A DNA stretch of 64,000 nt, from positions 1 to 64,000 of the forward strand of contig CAINLR010000178.1 in assembly GCA_903850425.1 (NCBI GenBank), in the 5' to 3' direction. Numbering within the stretch: the first letter of the stretch is position 1; each line of letters starts with the position of its first letter. The translations under genes were made by a program, and so were the position numbers. This DNA is from an uncultured Verrucomicrobia subdivision 3 bacterium. GTDB taxonomy: Bacteria; Verrucomicrobiota; Verrucomicrobiia; Limisphaerales; UBA11358. Of the stretch, positions 63,631 through 64,000 are shown piece by piece. The notes beneath the pieces were generated by a model. It was given only the letters and a program-made list of their open reading frames with translations, did no database searches and had not been told where the DNA came from.

Positions 63631-64000
63631 ATGAAAACAGGCTACTTGATTGACATGGACGGCGTGATTTACCGGGAAAACAATTTGATTCCCGGCGCGG
63701 CGGAATTTATCCAGACGTTGCTGGCCACCAGCACGCCGTTTCTATTTCTGACGAACAACTCGGCCCCGACGCCGGAAGATCTGGCGGTGCGACTCGAACA
63801 TCTCGGCGTCACCGGCTTGTCACCGCGGCACTTCTACACCTCCGCGATGAACACGGCGGATTTCCTTAGCGAGACGGATCCGAACTGCACGGTGTTTGTC
63901 ATCGGTGAAGGCGGCTTGCTCGCCGCGCTGCACGAACGGAAAATTCCGAGCGACTCCATCCGGCCGCGCTACGTCGTCATCGGCGAGGGTGCAACCACGA
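63631..64000 (+). CDS. HAD-IIA family hydrolase (NagD-like), 3' end beyond window
   Basis: The first 123 residues are visible. HAD motif I is LIDMDGVIY (nucleophile and acid/base Asp at residues 8 and 10), followed by PGAAEFIQTL and motif II LFLTNNSAPTPEDL, then the start of the C2a-type cap with FVIGEGGLLAAL. This pattern is that of NagD/PGP/4-nitrophenylphosphatase-type sugar- or nucleotide-phosphate phosphatases. Cytoplasmic. Start ATG at 63631 is the natural one for LIDMDGV. Substrate cannot be told. Confidence 0.9.
   Translation, partial: MKTGYLIDMDGVIYRENNLIPGAAEFIQTLLATSTPFLFLTNNSAPTPEDLAVRLEHLGVTGLSPRHFYTSAMNTADFLSETDPNCTVFVIGEGGLLAALHERKIPSDSIRPRYVVIGEGATT

Overview
The window looks like a chromosomal segment of a GC-rich member of the Verrucomicrobiota, probably a Pedosphaera/Limisphaera-type lineage. 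The main reasons are a pseudopilin set that resembles the Verru_Chthon cassette proteins A-D, large Thr/Asn-rich secreted proteins with LamG, PATR and cadherin-like modules, FIST and GH106 proteins, and many short dispersed repeats. This placement is inference from gene content. I saw no rRNA, tRNA or CRISPR array.

Layout. 1-4.8 kb: three tandem paralogous exported TPR proteins (the first cut by the window edge), a four-helix membrane protein and an exported Ala-rich protein, ending in a 16-unit array of 21-bp repeats. 5.2-9.9 kb (minus strand): a compact run lysA - FIST protein - disordered coiled-coil protein - sufE - tatD. 9.9-11.6 kb (minus): a squalene/phytoene synthase family gene and a small exported protein, closed by a clear intrinsic terminator. 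11.9-24.6 kb: a small hypothetical protein, then a polysaccharide-related minus-strand island (GHL10 hydrolase, GH106 alpha-L-rhamnosidase-like enzyme, an F5/8-type-C glycan-binding protein, and a 1365-residue LamG/Ig/PATR protein), with a 42-bp hairpin repeat array between the first two. 24.8-30.1 kb: pheA, rpsU (TTG start, strong terminator), a TIM-barrel isomerase-like gene that starts directly on that terminator, an AT-rich island with a truncated transglutaminase-like gene, and thiE.

30.2-46.8 kb (plus strand): a type IV pilus/type II secretion-like locus. It has two PilB/GspE ATPases flanking a PilT, a PilC/GspF platform protein, an embedded BrnT/BrnA-like toxin-antitoxin pair with its own promoter and operator-like repeats, then five prepilin-like proteins, an NHL-repeat protein and a large PilX-like protein. 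No secretin, PilM/N/O or prepilin peptidase is in the window. 47.0-58.0 kb: one 11-kb gene for a 3667-residue subtilisin-type protease with P-domain-like, LamG, cadherin-like and RCC1 modules, a plausible client of that machinery. 58.1-64 kb: uvrA with two in-frame repeat insertions and a duplicated 3' tail, a repeat-rich spacer, a Tat-exported TIM-barrel protein and the start of a HAD-IIA phosphatase.

The strongest unexplained signals are: (i) short repeats that have entered coding sequence (uvrA twice, thiE, leaders of pseudopilins) or sit on start sites; (ii) two unrelated tandem arrays whose periods are 21 and 42 bp; (iii) the toxin-antitoxin pair inside the pilus locus; and (iv) a C-terminal module shared by several secreted proteins.
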